Part shown: piece by piece, positions 20,267 to 30,298 of the stretch | How positions within the stretch are numbered: the stretch's first letter is position 1 | How the letters are laid out: each line of letters starts with the position of its first letter | Assembly (NCBI GenBank): GCA_037127315.1 | Contig: JBBBDQ010000754.1 | Span: 265,001 to 329,000, forward strand | Source: Ascarosepion bandense | Taxonomy: Eukaryota > Mollusca > Cephalopoda > Sepiida > Sepiidae | Length of the DNA: 64,000 nt | Direction: 5' to 3' | The notes under the pieces: generated by a model | Database searches by the model: none | What the model saw: the letters and a program-made list of their open reading frames with translations, nothing else | What the model was told of the DNA's origin: nothing | Position numbers and translations under genes: made by a program

Positions 20267-20815
20267 AGGGTCAAGAGACACCTCCTGACACACTAATTCG
20301 CACCCATTCTCTCAAACACTTATCCCATCCATGCAACCCTCATCCTCGGTATCCTTACCCGTCTATCACCCTCCTTCTGACATTTCCTATCACTTTCCCC
20401 TATGTAACCCCTTAAACACTCGCTCATCACTTTCCCCCATGTAACCCTCAACCACTCTTTCTCAGCACTTTCCCCTATGTAACCCCGTAACCACTCTTTC
20501 TCATCACTTTCCCCTATGGAACCTCCTAACCACTCTTTCTCATCACTTTCCCCTATGTAACCCCCTAACAACTCTTTCTCATCTCTTTCCCCTATGTAAA
20601 CCCCTAACCACTCTTTCTCATCACTTTCCCCTATGGAACCTCCTAACCACTCTTTCTCATCACTTTCCCCGATGTAAACCCCTAACCACTCTTTCACATC
20701 ACTTTCCCCTATGTAAACCCCTAACCACTCTTTCTCATCACTTTCCACTATGTAACCCCCTGCGAAACAGTGGCAGTGAAATGCCTTGCTAGGGGTGAAA
20801 TGATTAAAAAAAATT
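20267..20815 (+). mobile_element. LINE-1oct 3' UTR with expanded minisatellite
   Basis: Starts at AGGGTCAAGAGACACCTCCT and passes through the CCTTACCCGTCTATCACCCT block. About nine copies of a ~40-bp unit follow (TTTCCCCTATGTAACCCC, CTAACCACTCTTTCTCATCA) between 20386 and 20750. It ends in the tail (CCCCTGCGAAACAGTGGCAG, GATTAAAAAAA). The 142-codon minus-strand ORF (SDEKEWLGGYIGE repeats) is a shadow of this minisatellite. Confidence 0.82.
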
Positions 20816-21685
20816 AACTCGTAAACACATTGACCTTCGATCTAAACCAAATCTAAAAAATTTACACTATCCGTCTTATCATTTCTCCAATTCTCACTCC
20901 TATTTATCACCTAACCCAAATCATTAACCAACACCCTACAGTAAACATATCTCGTAAATACAGCATCAAATCAGCTCTCGAACTGATCTAAGCTTAAAAG
21001 CACTAACCTATCCTACCTCTCAGTCTTATAATTTCTAAAATTTCCACTCCTGTATATAAGATATAAAAAATCATTAACCATCTTAATACACTATACTTAC
21101 CTCGTAAATACATCATCCAATCAGCCCTTGAATCATTAGAACACCCACCTATCTTCCCTCTTCGTCCTATCATTTCTTAAATCCGCACTCCTGTTTATCA
21201 GCTAACAAAAATCATTAACCAACTCTTTACAATACACATAACTCGTACATACAGCATCAATCAACCTTCGAACTAAACCATACCTTAAAACCAAAAACCT
21301 ATTTTTCATCTTCATCCTATCATTTTTCAAATTCCCACTCTTCGTTATCAGTTAAACAAAATCATTAACCGACTCCCTACACAATACACACTCCGTAAAT
21401 ACAGCATCAAATCCATCTTCGAAATAATCCAAATCTTAAAAACTCTGACCTATTTTTCTTCTCTGTCCTATTATTTCTCAAATTCCCATTCTGTTTATCA
21501 GCTCACCATAACCATTAACCAACCCCTTACACTAAACAGACCTCAAAAATACAGCATCAATTCAACCTTCGAAATCGTCCAAATATTAGAAACAGAAACT
21601 TATCTTCCATCTCCGTCCTATCATTTCTCAGATCTCTACTTCTCATTATCAGTTAATCAAAACCCTAAACTATCTCCGTAAAATA
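20816..21685. repeat. ~145-bp satellite array, left part
   Basis: Diverged tandem monomers with landmarks CTCGTAAATACAGCATCAAA, CCTATCTTCC, TCCTATCATTTCTCAAAT, CCACTCCTGTTTATCAG and AATCATTAACCAACTC. The CATTAACC landmark falls at about 20927, 21071, 21211, 21361 and 21510, a period of 140-150 bp. Little G on the plus strand, no coding frame. Confidence 0.8.
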
Positions 21686-21823
21686 TACGAGGGTCATTCG
21701 GTATAAGGACTTCTAATACAGATAGAAGCTTACTTTTTAAAAAAATTTTTTCCTTTACGTCTTTTTCAAAGAGATTTAATTTTTTTGGCAGATTGAAAAA
21801 TATTTGAGTTTTGGAGATTAAGT

Positions 21824-21890
21824 AAAGCTTCTACTGGGTATAAAGTGGGGGATCGGTTTTCAATTGTTATGAAGTAATAAACTGATCCCA
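21824..21890. mobile_element. MITE-M fragment between two mariner left ends
   Basis: GGGTATAAAGTGGGGGATCG at the left, with a GGGATCGGTTT / AAACTGATCCC inverted repeat across 21851-21888. The same sequence occurs in opposite orientation at 29644-29715. Confidence 0.55.
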
Positions 21891-22042
21891 AACTAATTAC
21901 TAATTACGAGAGTCATTCAAGAAATAAGGTGAATTTTTCAGTATAAGAAATTATATTTTTTTTTCCTTTACTTCTTTTGCAAAGGGGTTTAATGTTTTTG
22001 CAGACTGAAAAAAAACTTTGAGAGTTTTGGAAATTAACAAAG

Positions 22043-22688
22043 ATGGCCGATCAAGAAGCATGCTCCAGGATTGAACAGAGGTCAGTTATCAAGTTTTTGG
22101 TTGCTGAAGGGTACAAAACAGTTGAAATTCATTCAAGAATGTTAAGTGTATATGGTACCACATGTTTCAGCCAAAAAATGTCTACAAGTGGGCTAAAATT
22201 GTTTCAAGAAGGACGGAGCAGTTTTGAGAATGAAGACAGGCCTGGGAGACCTACAGAAGTGAGGTATCCTGAGATGATCGAATCAGTCAATGACCTCATT
22301 CAGTCTGACAGTGGATGACATTGCAAGGACATTGAGCCTATCTGTTGGGACAGCACACGAAAGTGTCCATGATGACTTTGTCTACTCAAAGGTCAGCTGC
22401 AAGGCCTCACACAGCAGCCCAAACAGTGCAGACCATCAACGAGCTGGGCTGGGAACTGCTCCCTCATCTGCCTTACAGCCCAGACCTTACCCCTTCAAAT
22501 TTCAGCTGTTTGGTCCCTTGAAATCGTTCATGAGAGGCACGACATTTGAAAGTGACGATGAAGTCAAAAGTGCTATGAGCGATTGGCTGAGACATCAGTC
22601 GTATGATTTTTACGCTGATGGAATACGGAAGCTTGTGTACAGATGGGAAAAGTGTGTGACACTGCTGGGATACTACGTTGAAAAATAA
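22043..22688 (+). pseudogene. mariner transposase, internally deleted
   Basis: The N-terminal part (22043-22318) has the helix-turn-helix region typical of mariner transposases: RSVIKFLVAEGYKTVEIHSR, VYGTTCFS, FQEGRSSFENEDRPGRPTEV. It runs into TVDDIARTLSLSVGTAHE after a frameshift near 22300. A large part of the catalytic domain, including the first Asp, is deleted. The C-terminal part has HTAAQTVQTINELGWELLPH, the PYSPDLTPSNF motif (third catalytic Asp) and GIRKLVYRWEKCVTLLGYYV, ending at TAA 22686-22688. Non-autonomous remnant. Confidence 0.85.
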
Positions 22689-22763
22689 AAAAATGTAAGC
22701 TTCTATCCATATTAGATATCCTTATACAGAAAAATTTACATTATTTATTGGATGACCCCCATA

Positions 22764-23395
22764 CATACCACGTAAATACAGTATCAAATCTACCTTAGAT
22801 TAAATCGAAATCTTAAATACACAAACTCATCTTCCCTCTCTGTCCTATCATTTTTTTAAAAATTTCACTCCTGGTTATCAGTTAAACAAAATCATTAACC
22901 AACTATACTTACTACGTAAATACAGTATCAAATCTCCCCTAGAACTAATCCAAATAATAAAAGCACAAACCTATCCTCCCTCTCCGTCCCCTTATTTTTC
23001 AATTCCCAACTGCTTTACCAGGTACATTAGTTTATTTGCAGTCCTTTCTTGTCACTCTCTTCAGCGACCTTCTGGAGGAGGTCTTGTAGTTTCCTTTCCA
23101 TGTCTGCTATCAGTACTGTAGCATCTGCGTATCATTAACCAACGTATTATAAAATACATACCTCGTAAATACTGTGTGAAATTAACCTTTGATTTAATCC
23201 AAACCTTAAAAACACAAACCTATCTTCTCTCAGTCCGTCCTATCATTTCTCAAATCTCTACTCTTTTTGTTAGTTATCTAACATCATTAACGAACTCTCC
23301 ACTCCATACATAACTAGTAAGTGCAGCATCAAATCAACCTCTAAACTAATCGAAATCTTAAAAACTCATAATTGTAATAATTATAGCATACCTTC
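22764..23395. repeat. ~145-bp satellite array, right part
   Basis: The satellite resumes with the same landmarks (ACGTAAATACAGTATCAAAT, AATCATTAACCAACTAT). CATTAACC recurs near 22895, 23131 and 23285. It is interrupted by an RTE fragment at 23028-23133. Confidence 0.75.
23028..23133 (-). mobile_element. RTE-like fragment covering the RT YADD region
   Basis: Minus strand reads YADATVLIADMERKLQDLLQ, KVAEESDKKGLQIN. This is RT motif C with the second catalytic Asp changed to Ala, then the segment that precedes KKTECM in the other RTE copies. A small scrap inside a satellite monomer. Confidence 0.75.
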
Positions 23396-23717
23396 ATTTC
23401 TAAACTAATGTATCTGGTAAAGTAATGATTGATATAATTATAAAAAATATTTAAAACAATGCTTCTCACCCTCAATTAAAGTTAAACCTAACATGCTAAG
23501 AAATCTACTCTTGACTTCTATTACTGTAGTTCCTTTCTATGTTCATCAAAACAATATGGACGTAAAAGGTGACGGTGTTTCCAAGGTTTCTATGTTGGTT
23601 CAATCGTTTAATAAATTTCCATGACAAACCTAGAAAATAAAATAATTAATATTATTAAGCATCCCTCTCCCTAAGATATGTAGATAACATTGGAAACTTT
23701 TGCAAACATGAACTCTT
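23396..23717. other. AT-rich spacer, nothing recognised
   Basis: About 320 bases between satellite and LINE tail without recognised repeats. Confidence 0.4.
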
Positions 23718-24740
23718 TTTTTTTTGATCGTGTCACCCCAAGCAAGGCATTCCGCTGCCACTATAGCGCAGATAGAGGGATTGGGTATAGGAAATGTCAG
23801 AGGGAGGGTGATAGACGAGTTAGGATATACATGGGGAGAGAGTTGGAGAGACTGGGTGTGAGTTAGTGTGTTAGGAGGTGTCTATTGACCTTACATTTAA
23901 ACTCCTGGAGGTTGTAGCCGCCGGGGAAGCAAGCATGCGGTAGGGAATTCCACAGGCGGGAAGTGCGAAGAAAGAAGCTGTTGGAGTAGAAATTGCGGTT
24001 ACATTTCATCGGTTTCACTGTAAAAGGGTGGGACGTAGTTGCCAATCTAGTATCTCGTGCAAATTCACATCTAGCGGGCACCAGTGATTTAAGTCCGTCA
24101 GAGCAGAAGCCATGAAAGTATTTAAAGAAGAGGCACAGGGAAGCCACGTCACGCCGGTGAGAGAGATACTGCAGGCGGACAGCCGAGTCGGTATCAATCT
24201 TATTACAGATTCTTCGCTGTATTTTGTCAAGAACCCCGAGGAGAATAGAAGGGGCACCCGACCAGATGTGGCAGCAGTACTCAATACACGGGCGGATGGT
24301 GGATTTATATAATTGCAGGATAGATTCAGACGGAAAGAATTTCCGGGCCCTGCACAAAGAGCCGACTTTCATAGCTGCGGATTTAGCAATGGATTCGACG
24401 TAGTTTTTCCACTTGAGGTCCGCTGAGAGTGTCAGTCCAAGCAGGCATAGTGTTTTACTCTCTGGGAGGCAAGCCTGTTCCATGCTAATGGGAGGTAGGA
24501 GCTGTTATCTGTGGTGGTTAATTTACAGCAGCTTCGTTTTGGAAGAATTGAATTTTACGTGCCATTTCTTACCCCAATCCACCACGGATTGTAGGTCCTC
24601 GGCAGCGAGGTTCGCCTTGTCACCAACAACAGATTTTTGATCGAGGCGAGAGTAAACTGTGGTATCATCGGCGTACATACCTACTTGTGTTCTTATGGCA
24701 TCGGGGAGATCATTGATATAGATTAGAAAGCAGTACAATA
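23718..24740 (-). pseudogene. LINE-1oct 3' half, nearly open reading frame
   Basis: Best-preserved 3' half. Minus strand from 24738: YINDLPDAIRTQVGMYADD (RT motif C), SVVDWGKKWHVKFNSSKTKL, then one in-frame TAA (24525-24523), then 206 open codons from MEQACLPESKTLCLLGLTLS to FKCKVNRHLLTH (stop near 23863). One stop in 290 codons suggests a fairly recent insertion. The 3' UTR is short, with the tail and T-run at 23718-23770. Everything upstream of the motif B/C boundary is missing, the usual 5' truncation. Confidence 0.88.
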
Positions 24741-25899
24741 AACTTAAAAAAACTCTCTCCTTACTTTCACATGTGAAGTTTCAAATATTAATGAAATGTC
24801 TTTTCTTGATATATTGACAGATATCAATAATAATACATTCACTACCTTCTCATATAAAAAATCCTCTAGCGCTAACTCGTATAATCACACCTATAAGAGC
24901 GAATGTTTTATCTGTTACAAAATAGCGATTATACAATATTTTGTAAACCTTCTAAAAGTTCATTCGGCAGCACAAATTATTTTGTACATGTAAATAAAAA
25001 GCATTAAACAAATTCATTAATAATGGCTTTCCTAATTACATCGCGAACGAAGAAGTTAGACGAGATGTTACAAATATTAAAATAAACAAAACAAAACATC
25101 GAATAATCTTCATAATATTAACTTTTTATATTTTACTGGAATGCATTCTAACTATACAGAATATGAAACATTAGTAAAACTCTCATTAGTACTTATATAG
25201 CTCCTACAGTTCTCGCTAAAAATCGAAAATACATCATATACTACACTAAATTTAATACAGCCAGCTTAATCATCCGCAATAACCCCTCTCCACCAACTAA
25301 AAAAAAAAAAAAAACAAAACAAAAAAAAAAACAAAAAAAACATTTATATCAATTTAAATGTCTATTAGATGAAAAATACATAATTTGGTAACACGACAAC
25401 AACGCTATCTAGAAGGTTTACAATACATATGTTTGATTCATTTTCAACTGCACAAAAATAAAATGAAAATTTCTGTCTACATTCACGAGTTAGGTATATA
25501 TTAATTGATAATAAATGAATACTCCTCCATGAAAATAGTAAACAATTTCTTCAAATTATCGAAGTCATCTTTATCAGAATATTAAACCGATATAAAACAA
25601 AATTAATTATGAGTGTATTGACCATGTTCCAAAATGCCAATAACAGTAGTTTCTTTTAAGTATCTGTTTTACTTTTTAACGAAAAACAATAGTTTAAACA
25701 TGTAAATTGTAATTTTTGTCGATACTAAAAACTATATAGGACTACAAATCGACACCGCGTTCTTTCGTCTCTGCTCAAAATTTGTGACTCTTAAACCATA
25801 CGGTGTTTCTAACTAACAACATTTTATAACGCACACTTACATTAATAACGTCTTAATAATTAGTCCCTTGAAGATGAACTTAGAAAAGATTGAGTGTAC
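24741..25899. other. AT-rich spacer with A-rich tract
   Basis: Contains an A-run tract interrupted by C at about 25300-25350. ORFs are short and AT-driven. No repeat family recognised. Confidence 0.45.
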
Positions 25900-26111
25900 T
25901 TCGGACTATAAATATAAAAAAAAACTAATGAAAATACACACAGCACTTGTTTTTACTTACCATACGAAGAAAATGATTCATTACTACAAGAAGATCCAAG
26001 TAAAAGTAAGTGGAAATAATATGATTAAATTATTTAATCAAGCATGCTTAAATGAAGATATACTGCGCGGCATAAATCAAAGAAATTTTCGATAATTCAC
26101 CCATAAATGCA

Positions 26112-26622
26112 ATGAAACAAACACCCAACCTATCAGCTATCCTCACTTCTACCAAATATCTAAAAAATACAAACCTATCAGGGAATTTCAAATGTCAGAA
26201 ACTCCGGTGCTTAATTTGTAAACATTTAGTAAACGACGTAATATTCTCTCTACCCAACACCAAAATCAAATTGCACCAACCACGCCTCACATGTGACAGC
26301 CAAAACATTATATATGTTCTCTTCTGTTCAATATGTCCAAATAGTGGATATATTGGTGAATCTGGTAATAGCTTTAGATTTCGTTTCAATAATCACAAAC
26401 TTAGCATACGCTAGAACAACCGATATTCCCCCATAGCAGTTCACTTCAATCAACTGGGTCACACTTTAGAAAACTGCAAATGTTTACTAATAAACTCCGA
26501 TTTTAGTTCTACACACTCACGCAGAAAGAAAGAAAAATACTGGATTTTAAAATTAAATACACACAGGCTAGGGTTAAATAGGGACTTAGGTGTTTTGAAT
26601 CTTTATAAATATTTCAATAGCT
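26112..26622 (+). pseudogene. PLE-A GIY-YIG endonuclease domain
   Basis: Reads CQKLRCLIC (a C-x4-C-x2-C element typical of PLE linker regions), then NIIYVLFCSICPNSGYIGES, a GIY-YIG-type core with YV..FC and YIG, then FRFRFNNHKLSIR. A single in-frame TAG at 26412-26414 interrupts it. The frame then continues AVHFNQLGHTLENC, RRKKEKYWILKLNTHRLGLN and ends near 26622. Only one stop in about 170 codons. Confidence 0.78.
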
Positions 26623-26803
26623 AAACATTTTTTAGATACAATTAAAAACAGTTTCTCTAAAACAAAATTTATAAGTATTATTAAAGATAGGTTTACGCTT
26701 AAAAATATTTAAAAAACATCTGTCGCTTTCTGCGTCACGTGATGTAAACAATCTCTCTCCACGAACGCTCTCGCGAAATGTTTCTAATTTAAATTTTAAA
26801 AAC

Positions 26804-26869
26804 ATTTGTTTCTGATGAAGGACCGAGGACGGTCTGAAATATGAAATATAATAATAGAAATAAACAAAT
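26804..26869 (+). ncRNA. Hammerhead ribozyme core, PLE-A1
   Basis: Core CTGATGA at 26812-26818. Stem II GGACC / GGTCT (one G-U pair) with loop GAGGAC. Core GAAA at 26836-26839. Possible stem III ATAT-GAA-ATAT. ATTTGTTT just before the core is complementary to AAACAAAT at 26862-26869. The outer helix is offset from the predicted cleavage site by about 11 bases, so the fold is imperfect or involves an internal loop. Confidence 0.6.
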
Positions 26870-26956
26870 ACTGTCAAAAAAATACATTTTTAAACTTACA
26901 ACGTTTTAGCAGTTTTTCCTATACATATTAAGACAGTATACGTGGATCATCACTAT

Positions 26957-26958
26957 GT

Positions 26959-26992
<34 letters not shown>
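26957..26992. repeat. (AT)n(AG)n microsatellite
   Basis: Short AT then AG run directly after PLE-A. Confidence 0.9.
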
Positions 26993-26994
<2 letters not shown>

Positions 26995-27104
26995 AATTCA
27001 GCAGATAATTTTTTAAACATATACTGCTAAATATAACAGACAATGAATGTCTGTTATGTTTAATCATGAGCCATTCTAAACATTTTTAATCATTACTTGT
27101 TTTT

Positions 27105-27545
27105 GAGTAGATATTTTGTTTTTAATCAAACAGTATATTGATATATTTATTTTTACAAGCCTGATTATTTACGACAATGTTTTTACAAAAATGTGTGTTA
27201 TTCGGCAGGATTCGAACCTGCGATCCCTATCAACATAGGAGAAACCACTATTTGATCTGGTGCGTCTTATACCACTCGACTACGAATGATACCGAACGGA
27301 GTCAAATCAAGCCTATATATCACAATTTTCGATTCTACGCAAATAACAATCTCTGCTCTGAAATGTATCGGAATGTCAGCAAATTTAAAAATACAATGTT
27401 ACGGAAAATCCCGAAGATTAACGAAATGGTTTAACAACCAAGATATTAAAGTTATTTGTTGGAACATTATTTTTAATCAAACAAATAATTTCAATATGTC
27501 GGTTCTTAAACCATTTCGTTAATCTTCGTGAGTTTTCGTAACACA
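27105..27545 (-). mobile_element. Element F copy 2, tRNA-like head and tail monomers
   Basis: A tail monomer (27105-27180: TAGATATTTTGTTTTTAATC, CCTGATTATTTACGACA) precedes the tRNA-like head (27199-27289, minus). After it come a linker shared with copy 3 (GTGATATATAGGCTTGATTT on the minus strand) and a further partial monomer. A 36-bp inverted repeat at 27398-27433 and 27506-27541 (AACGAAATGGTTTA arms) closes the right side. Confidence 0.65.
27199..27289 (-). tRNA. tRNA-like sequence with long variable arm (SINE head, pseudo-tRNA)
   Basis: Minus strand: acceptor-like ATTCG ... CGAAT, D-arm with box A (GTAGTCGAGTGGTA), anticodon-like loop GATCAAA, a variable-arm hairpin CCTAT-GTTG-ATAGG, and a perfect T-arm GCAGG-TTCGAAT-CCTGC (box B). 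The long variable arm and flanks resemble tRNA-Ser or tRNA-Leu. The acceptor stem is short by two pairs and the anticodon stem has a mismatch, so it is not a functional tRNA gene. Confidence 0.6.
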
Positions 27546-28073
27546 CACACATGAGAACAGAATGTGTGTTTGATTGTTAGCAAGAAAAGTGATTGTATGT
27601 TACTCAGTGGAATTCTCGGAAGAAAACATATACACAATATCATGATTGATATGATTTTAGTACGAACGAAAACTACCAAATCCACTCAGACATAATTTTG
27701 CTAGCGAGAAAAACGTGGTCAGTATTATATCACGTCGATGTCTATTTGTTATTTTTCATATAGTGATTTGGCACAAGACTGAATATATGGAACACCCTGT
27801 GAGGTTCGAATCAGTTGAAACCGAGCTAACAATACTAGCATGCCAACCATTAAACCATGTCAAAGTGCCCAATTTATTTGCTAGGCGTAGTTTGATGTGG
27901 CACAAGGCAGTGAGGAGGGAACTGACTAATCAGCCGTAATTGATCTAGCGAGACAAGCTCGTTAGCCACTACCCTACGTCCAAGTGCAGTTCATACAATA
28001 CATATAGACTGCAGTTATATAATCCCTTTCAAATACCATTGTTTTTTGATGATACGTTTAAATTACTTCTTCA
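27546..28073. other. Spacer with a possible tRNA-like head
   Basis: On the minus strand at about 27866-27795, a box-A-like TGGTTTAATGG is followed by box-B-like GATTCGAACC about 45 bases later. This could be another SINE head. No partner copy was found in the window. Confidence 0.35.
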
Positions 28074-28392
28074 GGATGTAGGCGATTGTGGCCCTCCACC
28101 ACTTCCTGTCTGTTGTTGCTCTTAATATATGTTGTTCTGCTATTTCTCTCTCTGCCATTTATTTGCATGAATTTATTTTCATGAATATCACATGCTGTTT
28201 TTCGCTGTCTCTTCTTTCCTCTACCTGCCTTGAGAGTATCAGATTCTCCAAGCCCACCTTCATCATTGCTTATCCCAGAAACTACAGCTGTCTCTTCCTG
28301 ATGTTTTCGTTTCTATTCTTTCCACAACCTCTTCATTGCTCATATGTTCGGTCCACAACATCCTTCTGTAGAATAAAATTTATGTGCCTTTA
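28074..28392 (-). mobile_element. RTE-like LINE 3' fragment (right part of a split copy)
   Basis: Minus strand carries the equivalents of FILQKDV (from WFYRRML), RKRQLxFLG and the RDRE-type end in broken frames; the terminal AYILKK-type codons are near 28074-28100. Continuous with 29248-29497 if the LINE between is removed. Confidence 0.65.
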
Positions 28393-29247
28393 CGTGTTTT
28401 TAGGAGCAAGAGAAGGATGGGAATACAGGTGTGATGACAGTTGTAAAGGTGGAGAGAATGGAAAGGATATACAGGGTGATGTAGAAAGAACTAGAGTCAA
28501 ATGGTTAAGAGATAGGTATTGACATTGCATTTACATTTCTGGAGGTTGTAGCCGTCGGGAAAGCAATAATATGGAAGTGAGTTCCACAGGCAGGAATTGC
28601 GAGAGAAGAAGCTGCAGGAGTAGAATTGTCGTCTGCATTTGGTTAATCTAACCGTGAATGGGTGGGACCCAGTTGCTAGTCTGGTTGCACGAGTAAGCAC
28701 CTGTTGCATGGGTACCAGTGACTTAAGTTCGTTAGAGTGAAAGTCATAAAAGTATTTATAGAACAGAAAGAGGAAAGCTACACCCAGTTGGAGGGGAAGT
28801 GGTGGAGGCGCGCCGCTAAGTCGGTACCTATCACATTACTGATTCTTTTTTGGAGCCTGTCAAGAATACTAAGATGAACAGCAGGGGGGTCTGACCATAT
28901 ATGGCAGGAGTACTCCATGCATGGACGAATGGTTGATTTGTATATATGTAGGATGGATTCAGGCAGAAAAAAACATCCTGGCCCGACACAGTGACACAAC
29001 TTTCCTATCGGTGGATTTAGCTATTGACTGTATGTAATGGTTCCACTTGACATCGGAAGAGAGGTTAAGGCCGAGGAGGTGCAGTGTATGCTCTCAGATA
29101 GACTAGCTTGGCCCATGCTTATGAGAGGTAGGAGAGGTTGCCTGTGATGATTGAGAAAAAGCAGCTTGGTCTTAGACGCATTGAAATTAACAAGCCACTT
29201 AACCCTATCCGCCACAGAATGTAGATCCCTCTCAAGATAGGAGATTG
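28393..29247 (-). mobile_element. LINE-1oct copy inserted in an RTE
   Basis: Minus strand from 29215: MADRVKWLVNFNASKTKLLF, LPLISMGQASLSES, then FFLPESILHIYKSTIRPCME, YSCHIWSDPPAVHLSILDRL, TRATRLATGSHPFTVRLTKC and SFFSRNSCLWNSLPYYCFPD. It has several frameshifts. The tail is incomplete, with no A-run; the 3' UTR stops at about 28400. Confidence 0.8.
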
Positions 29248-29497
29248 TCTAGCATTCATTGCCATACAAGAAGACAGGTACCGCATAGTAGCTCAGTATA
29301 CTTTTTTGTCTCTCAATACTCTATTCAGGTTTCAGAACGCATCCTTGTTCATGCCAATAAGTCTTCGGAACTCAGTGTCACAATTTACATCCTCTGTTAG
29401 AACACTTCCCAGTTATTCAAATTTTTGTACCTGCTTGAGTTTAATGACCCAGACATGTAATTGTCATTTTGGACACATCTTTTTGCTGATGCATTCA
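29248..29497 (-). mobile_element. RTE-like LINE fragment (left part of a split copy)
   Basis: Minus strand has the equivalents of KTECISKK, VQKFxYLGSVLTEDVNCDTE and IGMNKDAFxNLNRVL in broken frames. Its 3' continuation is across the LINE insertion at 28074-28392. Confidence 0.65.
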
Positions 29498-29500
29498 GTT

Positions 29501-30298
29501 AGTCAGTTAAGTGCCATACTTGATACACGCTTGGGTGATCACGTCTCGAAAGAGATATGACTGACTGGGCAGAAGATTTCCTATCCTGATATTTAAAGTA
29601 TAGCTGAAGAGAGAACAGACGGATTGTATTAACAATTAGTAATTAGTGGGGGATCAGTTTATTACTTCATAACAATAGAAAACCGATCCCACTCTTTATA
29701 CCCAATAGAAGCTTTCCTTATGTTTCCAACTATTATCTTCAGTCAGTCAGTTAAGTGCCATACGTGATACACGCTTTGGACGATCATGTCTCTTTCGAGA
29801 CATGACTGACTGGGCAGAAGATTTTCTATCCTGCCATTTATAGTATACCTGAAGGGAGAAGAGACGGATTGTATTAATGATTAGTGATCAGTGGGGGATC
29901 AGTTTATTACTTCATAACAATAGAAAACTGATCCTCCACTTTATGCCCAGTAAAAGCTATACTTATCTTTCAAAATATTATCTTCATTTAGTCAGTTAAG
30001 TCCCAGACGTGATACACGCTTTGGGCGATCATGTCTCGAAAGAGACATGACTGACTGGGCAGAAGGTTTCCCAGCCGTAGGTTGGCATTACTTTCTGCGG
30101 TCAACTGGCTGTCAACCAAGGCTATAGAACCCAACCTTTCCTGCTATTCAACCCATAGTTGAAGAGAGAAGAGATGGATTAATACCTTTCCTAAAGTTAT
30201 TTTGGCGTAAAAGAAGACAACGAATTCGACTGGAGTTCGAACTCTGCTCTACTACTTCTCGTTTCGACGCGATATCCACTGCAACACAACGAACATCC
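29501..30298 (-). repeat. Triplicated SINE1 block with MITE-M spacers
   Basis: Three SINE1 3' ends start at 29501, 29745 and 29990, about 245 bp apart. The first two are truncated after GACGGATTGTATTAA and run into a MITE-M copy (29644-29715 and 29891-29965: GTGGGGGATCAGTTTATTAC). The third is a full-length SINE1 down to its box-A end at about 30298. Units one and two match throughout, so a SINE1+MITE-M unit was duplicated in tandem. Confidence 0.8.

Larger units (their letters stand above)
21686..22763 (+). mobile_element. mariner-family transposon inserted in the satellite
   Basis: Ends are inverted: TACGAGGGTCATTCGGTATA on the left, and TATGGGGGTCATCC read inward from the right. Subterminal matching arms follow (GATAGAAGCTTAC, and TATAAGGA on both sides). 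A second, nested left end (TACGAGAGTCATTCAAG) starts at 21905, so the left side is duplicated. A MITE-M-like fragment sits between (21824-21890). The interior holds a deleted transposase. Confidence 0.8.
25900..26957 (+). mobile_element. PLE-A (Penelope-like element), 3' part
   Basis: Broken-frame RT C-terminal sequence (TYHTKKMIHYYKKI, IKLFNQACL) from about 25930, then the GIY-YIG domain (26112-26622), a 3' UTR, a hammerhead core (26804-26869), and an end at CATCACTATG before (AT)n at 26957. The same terminal sequence recurs as an inverted pair at 40868-41285. Confidence 0.75.

Noticed and set aside
20320..20748. 142-codon repeat protein (SDEKEWLGGYIGE units)
   Set aside because: It is the antisense of a LINE 3' UTR minisatellite; the repeat period and tail show the true origin.
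20386..20750. CRISPR-like regularly spaced repeats
   Set aside because: Units are contiguous with no unique spacers, in a eukaryotic LINE UTR; no cas genes.
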